Below, in pieces: positions 20,970 through 33,239 of a stretch of DNA of 64,000 nucleotides. How positions within the stretch are numbered: position 1 is the stretch's first letter; the number at the start of each line of letters is the position of its first letter. Source of the stretch: Nemophila menziesii (Eukaryota > Streptophyta > Magnoliopsida > Boraginales > Hydrophyllaceae); contig JARWIR010000051.1 in the NCBI GenBank assembly GCA_029959085.1, forward strand, positions 2,976,001 to 3,040,000, written 5' to 3'. The notes beneath the pieces are model-generated. The model did not search any database. It saw only the letters and a list, made by a program, of their open reading frames with translations, and was not told the origin of the DNA. Both the position numbers and the translations under genes were made by a program.

Positions 20970-23900
20970 ATGCCATTTCCAAAACTTACGAAGAGTAATT
21001 ACGAGAGGTGGAGCATTCAAATGAAGGCATATCTTGGTGGACAAGATGCGTGGGATGCCATTGAAGAAGAATATGTAGAACCAGAGGGCCTGGCTGCTCT
21101 TAGCCAAGCCCAAAAGAAGGCTGCCAAAGATGCTCGAGTGAAAGATCAAAAGGCTCTTTCACTCATTCAACTGAGTGTTGATGATTCCATCTTTGAGAAG
21201 ATAGCACAAGCCACTACCTCTTATAGGGCCTGGGAAATTCTCCATAATACATTCAAAGGAATTGATAGGGTGAAGAAGGTTCGTCTCCAAAGTCTTCGAG
21301 GTGAGTTCGAATCTTTGAAAATGAAGGATACAGAATCAATATTTGATTATGTATCAAGAATTCAAGCAGTGGTAAATCAACTTCAAATGAATGGCGAAGA
21401 TTTACCAGAAAATCGTGTGGTTGAAAAGATTCTTCGGTCGATTGATCAAAAGTTTGATCACGTTGTTGTAGCCATCGAGGAGTCCAATGATGTGGAAACC
21501 TTGACTGTTGACGAGTTAACAGGAAAATTGCAAGTCCATGAAGAAAAGATAAAAAGAAGGACAAAAGAGCCAATCGACCAAGCTTTGCAAGCAAAAGTGA
21601 ATATTAAAAATGATGGTAATGCAAGTAATCAAGGCTGGCGTGGTCGAGGAAGAGGACGCGGTCGAGGCCGTGGTAGAGGTCGTGGTCGAGGCCGTGATAG
21701 TCAAGCCACATGGTATGACAATGATGCAAAAGTTGAGTCTAAATCAACTAGAGAACGAGGAAGAGGAGGCTTCTATAAACAACAAGACAAGAAAGCTATA
21801 GAGTGCTACAATTGTCATAGATTTGGACACTATGGACCTCAAGAAGGAAAGGAAAAATCTCATCTTGCAGAAGAGAAAAAAGAAGATGAGACACTTTTAT
21901 TGGCGTACAAGGCGTCGATAGAAGAGAACAAATCTGAATGGTACCTCGATACAGGTGCAAGTAATCATATGTGTGGAAATAAAAGCATGTTCGTCGAGAT
22001 GGATGAATCTGTAAGTGGCAATATAACTTTTGGTGATATGTCAAAAACTCCAGTCAAAGGAAGAGGAAAAATCATGATCAGATTAAAGAATGGTGAACAT
22101 CGGTTTATTTTTTATGTTTATTTTGTTCCTGGAATGAAGGCAAATATCTTGAGTATGGGTCAGTTATTGGAGATAGGCCACACTATGCAGTTAGAAGACA
22201 AGAGTCTGTATTTGAAAAGTGGTGATGGGACCTTAATTGCAAAAGTACCAATGACTAGTAATCGGATGTTTATAATGAACATCCACCATGATGAAGCAAA
22301 GTGTTTAAAGTCATGTTATGAAAATCCATCCTGGTTGTGGCATTTGAGGCTCGGACATCTCAACTTTGATGGATTAAAAGCAATGTCGTCTAAATATATG
22401 GTAAAAGGATTACCTCACATTGATCAACCTGATCAACTATGTGAAGGATGTATTGTTGGAAAACAACACCGTAGAAGCTTTCCTAAGGAATCTATGTCAA
22501 GAGCAAAACAACCATTGGAATTAATTCATGCTGATGTATGTGGACCGATCGATCCTGCCTCATTTGGAAAGAATAGATATTTTCTTCTATTCATTGATGA
22601 CTATAGTCGGAAGACCTGGGTTTATGTTTTGAAGAATAAATCTGAGGCATTCTCTGCTTTCTAGAACTTCAAAGCACTCGTGGAGAAACAAAGTGATTAT
22701 CATATCAAGGCGATGAGATCTGATCGAGGAGGAGAGTTCACATCAAATGAATTCAAGGAGTTTTGCGAGAAGAATGGTATTCGTAGACCTCTCACCGTTG
22801 CTTATTCACCACAACAAAATGGAGTTGTAGAAAGAAAGAATCGATCCATTATGAATATGGTTCGATCAATGCTGAAGAGTAAAAATCTGCCAAGAGAATT
22901 TTGGGCCGAGGCTGTTGATTGTGCTGTGTATCTCTCGAATCGTTGTCCGACAAAAAGCGTCGAAGATAAAACCCCCCAGGAGGTTTGGAGTGGATACAAG
23001 CCGAGCATATCACATTTGAGAGTCTTTGGAAGCATTGCACACATGCATGTACCAGATCAGCAGCGGAAGAAGCTGGAAGATAAAAGTCAAAAGTTTATCT
23101 TTGTTGGGTATGATCATGCATCAAAGGGTTATAAATTGTATAATCCTATTGAGAAAACGAGAAGAGCTAGTCGAGACGTTGTGTTCGATGAAAGAAGTTC
23201 GTGGGAATGGAGTTCACAAGAAAATGAAAAATTTATTTTCTTACCGAATGAGGAAAGCAGTGATGATGAAGAGAATGAGCAAGAGGAGTCGATTACTCCA
23301 CCTTCACCGAATCCATCCTCATCAGAAGGAGAAAGTTCTGGAAGTGAACGCCCCCAAAAGACGAGATCATTGCAAGAGATATATGATCTCAGTCAGAACC
23401 CAAATCTATTTTGTTTATTTGCGGATACTGAACCTGTAAGTTTTGAGGAAGCAAGTAGAAGTGAAAATTGGAGAGACGCTATGAATACAGAGATTTATGT
23501 TATAGAAAAAATAAAACTTGGGAGCTGACTACTTTGCCTCCGGGGCACAAACCAATCGGTGTGAAGTGGGTTTACAAAATCAAGAAAAATGCAAAAGGAG
23601 AAATTGAAAGGTACAAAGCAAGGCTTGTGGTAAAGGGTTACAAACAAAGAGAAGGGATTGATTATGATGAAGTCTTTGCCCCTGTTGCTCGATTGGAGAC
23701 AATCAGATTTCTTATTTCCTTGGCAGCACAAAAGAAGTGGAAGATTTATCAGATGGATGTTAAATCAGCATTCTTGAATGGCAACCTTGAAGAGGAGGTG
23801 TACATAGAGCAACCAGAAGGATATGTTGTTAAAGGGCATGTAGATAAGGTGTTAAAATTGAAGAAGGCCTTATATGGTTTGAAACAAGCCCCAAGGGCTT

Positions 23901-24982
23901 GGAATAGTCGCATAGATCAACATTTTCAGAATAAGGGGTTCAATAAATGTCCACACGAGCATGCTCTCTATGTCAAGACATATGAAAAAGGCGATATCTT
24001 AATAGTTTGTTTCTATGTCGATGATTTAATATTTTCAGGAAACAACGATGAAATGATTGCCTCATTTAAGAAAGAAATGACTAAGGAGTTTGAGATGACA
24101 GGCATCGGTTTGATGTCTTATTATCTTGGAATCGAGGTGCAACAAAGTAGTGAGGGAACTTTCATCTGTCAAGAAAGTTATGCCAGAGAAGTTCTATAGA
24201 AATTTAAAATGGAGAATTGCGAGTCCATTAGCACCCCGATCGATGTAGGTGAGAAGTTATCTAAGGATATTGGTGGAGAACCGGTCGATCCGACCTTATT
24301 TAAAAGCTTGATTGGAAGCCTAAGGTACTTAACCTGCACTAGACCAGATATTATGTATGTTGTTGGTCTTGTTAGTCGCTTTATGGAGAACCCGACCATC
24401 TATCATTTTAAAGTAGCAAAGAGGATTCTCCGACATATTAAAGGTACTATAGATCATGGAATTTTATATCCTGCTTCTGGAAACTTAAAGTTGGTAGGAT
24501 ATAGCGATAGTGATTGGGCAGGAGACATTGATGATCGCAAGAGTACAACAGGTTTTGTTTTCTACTTTGGTGAATCAGCTTTCACCTGGATTTCAAAGAA
24601 GCAGCCAATTGTCACATTGTCAACATGTGAAGCTGAATACGTGGCTGCAACATCTAGTGTGTGTCATGCACTTTGGCTAAGAAACCTTATTAAGGAGTTG
24701 GGATTTAATCAAGTTGAATCAACAGATATTCATGTTGATAACAAGTCAGCAATTGCCTTAGCAAAGAATCCAGTATTTCACGATAGAAGTAAACACATCG
24801 ATACTCGTTTTCACTTCATCAGGGAATGTATTGCAAAGAAGGAGGTTCAAGTCAAGTATGTGAAGACGGATGATCAAGTAGCAGACATTTTCACAAAGCC
24901 TTTAAAAAAGGAAGCGTTCGAGAAGTTAAAGAGTCTTCTTGGAATGCGAGCATCAAGTTTAAGGGGGAGTGTTGATAATTAA
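20970..24982 (+). pseudogene. Copia element A Gag-Pol polyprotein, broken
   Basis: One long frame with three lesions: TAG at 22662-22664, a one-base frameshift in an A-rich run near 23510, and TAG at 24197-24199. The probable start is the ATG at 20970 (MPFPKLTKSNYERW); the open frame extends upstream only into the primer site. In order: Gag core, an RG-repeat stretch near residues 216-241, a zinc knuckle that starts CYNCHRFGHYG but has lost its last cysteine, protease WYLDTGASNHMC, GAG pre-integrase with WHLRLGHLNFDGL and CEGCIVGKQ, integrase with HADVCGPID and RSDRGGEF, RT with FYVDDLIF, and RNase H with SDSDWAGDIDDRKSTTGF and CEAEYVA. The reading frame ends inside the 3' LTR. Confidence 0.93.
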
Positions 24983-25347
24983 ACTTGATAAAATTCAATG
25001 GATATGGAATACGCGTATCAATATTATGCATTGTATTTAGGAGTAGGTGGAAAGTCATCTGGTGGATGAATCAAAGCTGCACAATGTATCAAGACAGATC
25101 GTTGGCCTACCTGCTCAATGAATCAAGATAGATCGTTGGACTTTCTGAGTAGTTGGAAAGTCAAGAGTTTATGTCTTTATTCTTAGTACCAAGTAGTAAC
25201 TTTGGTAATCTACTAGTATAAATAGAAGTAGTATTGTAGTTCATCAGCAAGAAAAAGTGTAAGAAAAAATAGAGTTACAGTTTTTATTCTCCTGTTCAGT
25301 ACTTCTTCTATATATCTTCCTTCATATTTTTCTATCACCTTCCAACA
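24970..25347 (+). repeat. 3' LTR of copia element A
   Basis: A 378-bp LTR with termini TGTTGATAATT and CTTCCAACA. It is directly preceded by the polypurine tract AAGGGGGAG and followed by the TSD GTATA. It carries a TATAAATAG box near 25218. Confidence 0.93.
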
Positions 25348-25352
25348 GTATA

Positions 25353-26389
25353 AAACTCTTTATATTTAAGGATGAATCAAATGTCGTGGCTTTAGTAGTG
25401 CCAGATGAATTATGATTCATCCTTCAGATCAGGCTGCTCGGAAGGTATATTCATCTATATACACGAATGTTCTCGCCCAGCCATCGATTATTCGTTTTTG
25501 TGTCTGGCACATTTCCTGATCATAAGTCTGACTCTACTCACTAGGAATCAGCGGGCCAACTTCCACGTTCCAATCCTTTCACGCGTGACCATATAGCTCT
25601 TTTTGCCACCTGTATCACCGTGTGGATCTGATCTTCTGGTATCAATGACACAGACATTGACACATCATCATGAGTCTCTTTCAACGTACAAATCTCACCC
25701 TCAAGTCAATGTATTGTCGAATGTCTATATAAATGTAAGTCGAAAATAATATTTATTGAACTATAGGTGAATTCACACTTATATCGCATTGGCGCTCATC
25801 CTTCTAATCCCCTGACTCCTAAACCCGATTTTACTGTAATAATTCGTTATCTAGGTTTCTTTATGTTCTTTCCAACTAAAGGTGTAGGTGTAAGAGTGTC
25901 AAAAAGGTTAGGGTCCTCCACAATATCCTGTAAAACAATAAATAACGATATAGCCCAAGAATATCCTTTTACAAATATAAATGATAATAATACGAAAAAC
26001 ATTACCTTCTTGCAGCCCTTCTAGCATGTTTGAAATAACTTTATTAACATCTATGTAAAATATCTATAATTTATTAAAATAAAAATATTTCGTAGAATTT
26101 CTCGCTTCAACATCAAAAAATAAATATATTTAAAAATCAATAAAATAGATGTTCAGAAACATAGAGCACCTTGTGAATAGAAGTGATTCAACCAATTACT
26201 TACAATAATAACTTGTTCAATAGCTAAACACTAATTGAAACAAAAACAAGGATATAAAATTTGAATTTGAACAAATCGAAGTCAACATGAATATAATTAG
26301 ATAAATTCAAATCAATGCGTGATTAAAAAAGATAAAATAATCAAATATTACCTATTTTGATTTAAAATAAGAACAAATTAGTCGGAGAC
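25353..26389 (-). other. Host-like region with coding-like fragments, family unknown
   Basis: On the minus strand two pieces look like exons. One follows a TTTTACAG acceptor near 25935 and reads DIVEDPNLFDTLTPTPLVGK before a stop. The other (about 25570-25720) reads GEICTLKETHDDVSMSVSL then IPEDQIHTVIQVAKRAIW. I do not recognise either. Neither is seen in copy A, where this interval seems deleted or replaced by the gypsy fragment at 3376-4520. The remainder is AT-rich and apparently non-coding. Confidence 0.3.
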
Positions 26390-26567
26390 TAGTTACAAAT
26401 TGTCATAGATTTTTCTTCTTACCTAATTGTTAGTTCTTTGCGACTTAAATATAAGACTTGTAATCTCTCCAACCTAAACTTTAGTCCAATTTAGTTTTAT
26501 CCGTTGTTAATTTGTAATACTCCTCCACCCACTCACTCGCACACATCCCTTTGAAGAGGGGCTCATA
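26390..26567. other. Duplicated host spacer, copy B
   Basis: Counterpart of 4521-4708. It ends GCTCATA immediately before the TSD of the CACTA element. The uninterrupted form of the insertion site is in copy A at 14340-14353 (GGCTCATAAGTTATTG). Confidence 0.75.
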
Positions 26568-26570
26568 AGA

Positions 26571-26930
26571 CACTACTACAGCGCGAGCTTCTCGCGACTA
26601 AATTTTTCGCGACTGCACAAAGTAGTCGCTAAAGATAAGCATCATTGGCGACTACTTTTCTTTAACGACTACGTGGTGCATTTCTCGACTACAAAGTAGT
26701 CGTTAGTTAATTTTGTTATTAACGACTACTTTATGTAGTCGTTATTGATAAGAATTAGTCGCGAGTGATTTTTGTAATTTTTAATTAATTTCCCACCGCC
26801 ATTAAGTAGTCGCTAGATATTAGAGTATTTAACGACTACTTTGTGTAGTCGTTAGTAGTTCTTTCTAACGACTACGTTTTAGTCTTTAGCGACTACTCGT
26901 GTAGTCGCGAATAGTGGTAGCGTGTTTTCC
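26571..26930 (+). repeat. 5' TIR and subterminal repeats of the CACTA element
   Basis: The terminus CACTACTACAGCGCG is followed by about 15 copies of a GCGACTAC or ACGACTAC word in both orientations, often paired as short palindromes (for example AACGACTACTTTATGTAGTCG near 26720). A spaced, bidirectional array is characteristic of CACTA subterminal regions. Confidence 0.9.
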
Positions 26931-27036
26931 AACAGTAACTTGCGAATTGCTTTACTCAATACACCATTATTATATAATTTCTCTTTCTTTCTCTCAAAAC
27001 TCTCCTAATTTTTTTCCACAATTTATCATCAAAAAT

Positions 27037-27482
27037 TATTTCAACACTTGGAAAAGCTTGCCCGGGTCAATCATCACGCGGGACCGCCTCAATTATTAAT
27101 TTTTCCTTCCAAATTTGCCCCAAAGTAGGTATTTTTTGTTCCATAAAACTCTTTCAAATTTCGTTTACTTTCATTCAATTTTGTAGTAAATGTTAAATAG
27201 TATCACTTATTAGGTATTTCAACACGTGAACAAGCTTTCCCGGGTCAAACATCAACGTGGGACCGCCTCAATTGTCAATTTTTCCTTCCAAATTTGCCCA
27301 AAAGTAGGTATTTTTTATTCCATAAAACTCTTTCAAATTTCTTTTACTTTCGTGCAATTGTGTAGTAAATGGTAAATAGTATCACTTATTAGGTATTTCA
27401 ACACATGGACAAGCTTTCCCGGGTCAAACATCAACGTGGGACCGCCTCAATTATCAATTTTTCCTTCCAAATTTGCCCAAAA
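27037..27482 (+). repeat. Three tandem copies of a ~178-bp unit in the CACTA leader
   Basis: The block TTTCAACAC...AGCTTKCCCGGGTCAA, then GGGACCGCCTCAATT and TTTTTCCTTCCAAATTTGCCC, is repeated from about 27040, 27218 and 27397, each copy nearly identical. Each ends with an AAAGTAKGT word that could act as a splice donor. It lies upstream of the transposase gene, so this may be duplicated leader or promoter sequence. Confidence 0.85.
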
Positions 27483-27620
27483 GTATGTGTCTTTTTCATT
27501 TTTTCCTTATTTGATTACAATTGTATAGTTAATGCTAAATATATAATATCACTATGTATATATCTCTAATCATTTAATAATTTTAGGTGAATTATAAATA
27601 TTATATTAAGTATATATTAA

Positions 27621-27676
<56 letters not shown>
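27621..27676. repeat. (TA)n microsatellite inside the CACTA element
   Basis: About 28 uninterrupted AT units. The short isoleucine/tyrosine-rich frame over it is an artefact. Confidence 0.95.
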
Positions 27677-27680
<4 letters not shown>

Positions 27681-27699
27681 ATGATATATTATTGTATGA

Positions 27700-28030
27700 T
27701 GCTATATTTTGTATGCTTTTAATTTTTTATTTAGGTATTTATTTTATGATGTTAAATTTTGTATGCTTTTAATTTTATATTTATGCATTTATTTGGTGAT
27801 GTAATATTTTGTGTGCTTTTAATTTTATATTTATTTATTTGATCGGTGATGTAATAATTTTTTCATTTTATATTTATGTATTTAATCGGTGATGTAATAA
27901 TTTTTTTTATTTTTTATTCATTTATGTCATCGGTGATGTAATAATTTTTTTCGTTTTATTTTTATGTATTTCTTTGGTGATGTAATAATTTTTTTTTTCA
28001 TTTTATTTATGTTGTATTCTTTCATATTGT
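27700..28030 (+). repeat. Degenerate tandem repeats before the transposase gene
   Basis: A 40-50-bp unit containing TTTATTTGGTGATGTAATAATTTTTT recurs about six times with small changes. It stops just before the transposase ATG. A shorter version of the same text lies at about 34670-34760 before the second CACTA gene. Confidence 0.8.
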
Positions 28031-28041
28031 AATAGTTGACT

Positions 28042-31035
28042 ATGGCTTCGGGTATTGATAAGAGTTGGATTGGTACCGCTCATAAAGTTTCGCGTGAATT
28101 TATTAAGGGGATAGAAGCATTCCTTGCTTTTGCTCAAAAGAATAAACCTCCTAGTGAAGAAACAATTTTTTGTCCGTGTAATGAGTGTTCGAATTATCGT
28201 CGGTATACGGTGGTCAAAGTTAGGTCACATCTTTTAGTGTCTGGGTTTATGGAGACGTATGATATTTGGACAAAGCATGGTGAGACCGAGGATATTCCCG
28301 AGACTCGATATGAAGAACATGAAATGTTGGATGTATACGATGATTTGATACCTAATTACGAGATTGGTGGTCATTCCGGTGACACCGATATGACTGACTC
28401 GAACAGTACAGCTCGTGGCAAATTCGAAACGATGTTTTCTGATTTAGAGACCGAGTTATACCCTGGTTGTGATGTCATGAGTTCGTTAAATTTCATTGCG
28501 AAGCTAATGCACGTGAAGGTGAGGAACAAGTGGAGTAACACGTCTTTCACCGAGTTGCTTGATCTTTTGTGTCGTGTGTTGCCCAAACCTCATACCTTGC
28601 CCGACTCGTACGAGGCATGCACAAAAAGTTAAAAAATTTAGGTATGGGTTACGATACCATCGATGTTTGCGTGAACGATTGTGCTTTTTTTTACAAGGAG
28701 AATGCCTCCCTCGAAAAGTGTCCAGTATGTAGTGAATCCAGATAGGACCCGAAGAAGGGTCTGAAGGTAGCGCATAAGAAACTCAGATATTTCCCGATTG
28801 CCCCTAGGCTGCAGCGACTTTATGCTTCGAGACACACTGCCGAAAATATGATCTGGCACCCTATGTTGTTGATCTCGGTTTTGGGCGCTAGGCGGTCGAC
28901 TGGGGCCTAGCGCCTAGGCGGGATTACACGGGGCCTAGGCGGAATTATACGGTTTTGAATCCCGATGTGTAATTTTGTATTAATTATAGCAATTTTAACT
29001 ATTTAAGTCATAAAATTCATATAACAACACTATATTAAATATAAAATACTTAAAATTGAGTTATAATATCAATTAAAGAATTCTCCAGTATAAGAAAAAT
29101 AACAAAAAGGTCTATGCGGGCATGTTTTTCCATTAATCGGTGTATAAGCGGCCATTTTTTGCCATTAATCGGTGCCTAGACGGGCTAGGCGCCTACTCCA
29201 CGGCGACTAAGGCGCTAGGCAGAAAGCGCCTAGAACTTTAACTAGGCGTAAGCGGCTGAGGGGGGAGTTGACGCCTAGGCGGCGCCTAGGCGCGCCTAGG
29301 CGGGGAGATCTACAACATAGCTAGCACCAAACAGGGAAGAATACAGATCCAGATTTGTTGCGTCATCCGGTTGACGGAGATAGTTGGAAGAGATTTGTTC
29401 AGTTACATCCCGAGTTTGCTAGTGAACCTCGGAACGTCTTCTTGGGTTTGGGTATCGATGGCTTTTGCCCTTTCTCTATGCAGAACAACTCGTACAGCAT
29501 GTGGCCGGTTATATTGACCGTCTACAACTTACCACCGTGGGAGTGTATGAAGGAGACGACATTCCAGCTTTGTTTGTTGATTCCGGGACCCCGTTCACCC
29601 GGCAAGGACATGGACGTCTTTCTTCGTCCTGTTATAGATGAGTTGGACGAGTTGTAGGGGTAAGGGGATTCTTACTTATGATGCCCACAAGAAGGAAGAG
29701 TTTACTATGAAGGTTTGTTTGTTGTCTACGACTAACGATTTTCCCGCTAGGTCATACACCTCGGGATGGTCGGGTCAAGGTTACAAAACTTGCCCAGAAT
29801 GCATGGATTCTACTCCGTCATTGAGCATGAAGAAAGGGGTTGCTTACTTCGACCATAGACGTTGGTTACCTATCAACCATCGTTTTAGAAACAAAAATGT
29901 TTTGTACAAGGAATCCGATGATAGGCGCCCACCGAAGAAATATAAACCTGCCGATATTCGGAGACAGTTAGATGGCCTTCCCATTGTGCTTCCCGGGAAA
30001 CACAAGGATTTTGGGGGAAAGATTGTGAGACAGACTGGTCCTCGTGTATTCAATTGGAAGAAAAAGAGTATCTTTTATCGTTTACCTTATTGGTCCGAAA
30101 ACTTGTTGAAACATAACATTGATGTCATGCATTGCGAGAAAAACGTGTGTGATGCTCTTCTCGGCACAGTAATAGGTCTTGATGGGAAACTTAACAAAGA
30201 CAACGTGAAAGCGAGAATTGATCTCAAGGAAATGAATATCAGGCCAGATTTGTGGTTGAAAGAGAGAAATGGTAAAAAAGTAATGCCTCGAGCTAATTAT
30301 ACGTTATCCACGGAAAAAAGGAAAGTATTTCTTGACTGGCTGAAGGCACAGAAGTTTCCCGATGGATTCGCATCGAGTTTGAGAAATAACGTTCAAAGTG
30401 ACTTGGGCAAGATTATAGGAATGAAATCTCGCGACTGTCACGTGATGATGCAGTACCTATTTGTGGCTAGTATCCCAGGGCTTTTCGAAGACAAAGCGAT
30501 TAGTGACGCGATTATCGGTCTAGCCAACGTTTTTAGAGTTGTGTGTAATAAAAATCTTAGTAGGAAAGAGTTAGAAAAGGGGAAGAAGAAAGTGGTTGAA
30601 GTTATGTGTAGATTGGAGATGATTTTACCTCCCGCGTTTTTCGATATAATGATCCACTTGGTCATTCATTTATACGACGAGGCTTTGTTAGGGGGTCCGG
30701 TTCAGATGCGTTGGATGTACCCGTTTGAGCGGTATCTAAATAAATTAAAGGAGTACATACGAAACCCGGCTAGGCCGGAGGGTTCAATCGCCGAGGGATA
30801 CGTTGTAGAGGAGACTTTGAAATTCATATCGCGTTACCTTAAAGAAGAAAAAACAAAGTTTAATGATCCGGGTAGATATACCGATATCGAAGCTCAACCT
30901 AAAGATTTGTCCGTATTTAAGAGCCAATGTATTTCTATTGGTAAAAAAGAGTATGGTAATTTGCAATACAACGAGAAGGAGCAAATCGACTGGTATATCC
31001 TACTTAATTGCGATGAAATCCAACATTTGATGACG
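28042..31035 (+). pseudogene. CACTA transposase (TNPD-like), broken
   Basis: The start is the ATG at 28042 (MASGIDKSWIG), preferred over an upstream TTG. Domains in order: transposase-associated domain with DKSWI and FCPCNECSNYRR (28050-28300); a middle part with GYDTIDVCVNDC and CPVCSES; the Transposase_21 region with HPVDGDSWKRFVQLHPEFA, YSMWPVILTVYNLPPW and KNIDVMHCEKNVCDALLGT-like text (NIDVMHCEKNVC near 30120); and a DUF4218-type part with VQMRWMYPFERYLNKLK near 30700. It ends at a donor site at 31036. Lesions are a one-base deletion near 28616, TAG at 28743-28745, a TIR-element insertion at 28861-29320, and a frameshift near 29655. In intact elements this protein cuts and joins the CACTA ends in the nucleus. 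Confidence 0.92.
28861..29320. mobile_element. Non-autonomous TIR element (CCTAGGCG family), copy 1
   Basis: A 460-bp insert with terminal inverted repeats CTATGTTGTTGATCTC at the left and, inverted, CTATGTTGTAGATCTC at the right. It is flanked by an 8-bp duplication with one mismatch (CTGGCACC at 28853-28860, CTAGCACC at 29321-29328). Both ends are rich in GGCGCCTAGGCG words and the middle is AT-rich. If the insert and one repeat are removed, the transposase frame reads ENMIWHQTGKNTDPDLLRHP without a break, which proves the borders. The 8-bp duplication suits a hAT-type mobiliser, but the TIR is not a familiar hAT end. Copy 2 is at 37902-38874. Confidence 0.9.
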
Positions 31036-31109
31036 TAAGTTTTCAATTTATTTATTAAATGTTTATTCAATATAGAAAAATGTATTCGGTTTGATCGTCA
31101 AATGTGCAG

Positions 31110-32010
31110 AGAACACAAAGTCACGCTATCGGGTACCACAGCCGACAAAGATAGGAAACACCGGCAAAATTTCTGAGACTGGTTTCTGCATAAGGTATGG
31201 ATCCATTCAAATACAAAAATAATATTCCATTTTAGGAAACATTGTTATAATTTTTTATGCTTGTAGGTTTATGAAATGGAAATAGAAGGTGATGCATTCG
31301 CTACAAGTGAGATGATTGCATTGGCTAGTAAGTCTCATGGTGCAGTTTATAAGTACAATTCATGTGTTGTCAATGGTGTTAAATGGGTCACTAAAGGAAA
31401 GGGTGAAACAAGGGTGACACAAGATTACGGGGTATCCGCCATCTACGATGGAAAACCGTTTTACGGTAAATTAGTCAAGGTTATAGAGGTCACATATGAC
31501 GATGACTGTTCTATTGTGCTGTTCGAGTGTAATTGGTATAATACGAGTAAACCGAGAGAAGAGAATGGGGTAACTCTTATCAACTCTTCTAATTTTTTTT
31601 GGGAATCAGAGCCATACATCTTAGCTACTCAAGCAAAAAAAGTTTTTTACATAGACGAGATTAATTTAAGGAAATCACAAAAAGGGTGGAAAGTAGTATG
31701 GGAACTTAATGATAGACATGGATGGAGTCCTGAGTTATGGGGTACAGAATTAATGCCAACTGGAGACGCGAGTGTCACTATCCCTTTAGTGAACACCGAG
31801 ACGATTTCCGATCCGGTGAACTTGGCATCCACCGAGGAGATCGAGATTGGCCCTGCTCATTTTTTTGTTGCTTTGAATTTTGATATGGTTGTTGATGAAA
31901 ACGATGAAATTGAAGATGACACCTTGGATGAATACGGTGATGAGGAAGAACCTATTAAGGTTGATAGCGATGACGACCCTATAGTTGTTAGTGGATATGA
32001 TTCTGATTAG
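31110..32010 (+). pseudogene. CACTA transposase C-terminal exons (DUF4216 type)
   Basis: Two exons continue the transposase frame. Exon 31110-31194 has a CAG acceptor and GTATGG donor and carries an in-frame TGA at 31174-31176. Exon 31267-32010 reads VYEMEIEGDAFATSEM and then YNSCVVNGVKWVTKGKGETR, with a PFYGKLVKVIEV and FECNWYN block, FWESEPYILATQAKKVFYI and KGWKVVWEL. This is the DUF4216 domain usual at the end of TNPD-like proteins. The last 50 residues are strongly acidic. A separate gene beginning at the ATG at 31276 is possible, but the reading frame joins smoothly across the introns. Confidence 0.85.
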
Positions 32011-32062
32011 GAGTTTTTTTTTCTTTGGGTTTATTTGTATTAAAACATTTTATTGACTTAAA

Positions 32063-33133
32063 TTTTTTATACACTCAACTTTGACTCTAAACACTCAACT
32101 TTGACTATAAACACTCAACTTTGACTCTAAACATTCAACTTTGACTCTAAACACTCAACTTTGACTATAAACACTCAACTTTAACTCTAAACATTCAACT
32201 TTGACTATAAACACTCAACTTTGACTATAAACACTCAACTTTGACTCTAAACACTCAACTTTGACTCTAAACACTCAACTTTGACTCTAAACACTCAACT
32301 TTGACCACAAACACTTTGACCACAAAAACTCAACTTTGACTATAAACACTCAACTTTGACTATAAACACTCAACTTTGACTCTAAACACTTAACTTTGAC
32401 CACAAACACTCAACTTTGACTCTAAACACTCAACTTTGACTCTAAACACTCAATTTTGACTCTAAACACTCAACTTTGACTCTAAACACTCAACTTTGAC
32501 TACAAACACTCAACTTTGACTACAAACACTCAACTTTGACTCTAAACACTCAACTTTGACTATAAACACTCAACTTTGACTCTAAACATTCAACTTTGAC
32601 TCTAAACACTCAACTTTGACTATAAACACTCAGCTTTGACTCTAAACATTCAACCTTGACTATAAACACTCAACTTTGACTCTAAACATTCAACTTTGAC
32701 TATAAACACTCAACTTTGACTCTAAACACTCAACTTTGACTCTAAATACTCAACTTTGACTCTAAACACTCAACTTTGACCACAAACACTCAACTTTGAC
32801 CACAAACACTCAACTTTGACTATAAACACTCAACTTTGACTATAAACACTCAACTTTGACTATAAACACTCAACTTTGACCACAAATACTTAACTTTGAC
32901 TGTAAACACTCAACTTTGACCACAAACACTCAACTTTGACTCTAAACACTCAACTTTGACTATAAACACTCAACTTTGACTCTAAACACTCAACTTTGAC
33001 TCTAAACACTCAACTTTGACTCTAAACACTCAACTTTGACCACAAACACTTAACTTTGACTCTAAACACTCAACTTTGACTATAAACACTCAACTTTGAC
33101 TCTAAGCACTCAACTTTGACTCTAAACACCCAA
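32063..33133 (+). repeat. 20-bp minisatellite, about 52 units
   Basis: The unit is CTCAACTTTGACTCTAAACA, with TCT, TAT or CAC as the most variable triplet. One shortened unit near 32318 shifts the phase. Each unit holds a TTGAC core. It starts 53 bases after the transposase stop and ends just before the internal subterminal-like cluster. It is a tandem array without spacers, so not a CRISPR-type array. Confidence 0.97.
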
Positions 33134-33239
33134 ATAGAATTTATCGAGATTTTGGAATTGAATTTAATTTAAATGATTATTTGGAAGTGAATTAAAATAT
33201 TGGGTAATTGTAAGTGGATTTATGTCTATTTTCAAAATT

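Larger units (their letters stand above)
19012..25347 (+). mobile_element. Ty1/copia retrotransposon A with nested solo LTR
   Basis: A complete element structurally: 5-bp TSD GTATA at 19007-19011 and 25348-25352, LTRs starting TGTTGATAATT and ending CTTCCAACA, a tRNA-iMet primer-binding site (20939-20949), a full gag-protease-integrase-RT-RNase H region in the copia order, and a polypurine tract (AAGGGGGAG) next to the 3' LTR. A gypsy-type solo LTR is inserted in its 5' LTR. The coding region has two in-frame TAG codons and one frameshift, so the element is dead. The LTRs are nearly identical outside a 34-bp and a 6-bp indel, pointing to a fairly recent insertion. It lies in the duplicated host unit, copy B. 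Confidence 0.95.

Noticed and set aside
21253..22044. Minus-strand frames over copia element A
   Set aside because: Shadows of the RG-rich and E/K-rich Gag coding region on the plus strand.
27587..27772. 61-codon frame over a (TA)n run
   Set aside because: Microsatellite-driven isoleucine/tyrosine repeats.
32063..33133. CRISPR-like array
   Set aside because: Units are contiguous 20-bp tandem copies without unique spacers, in a plant transposon.
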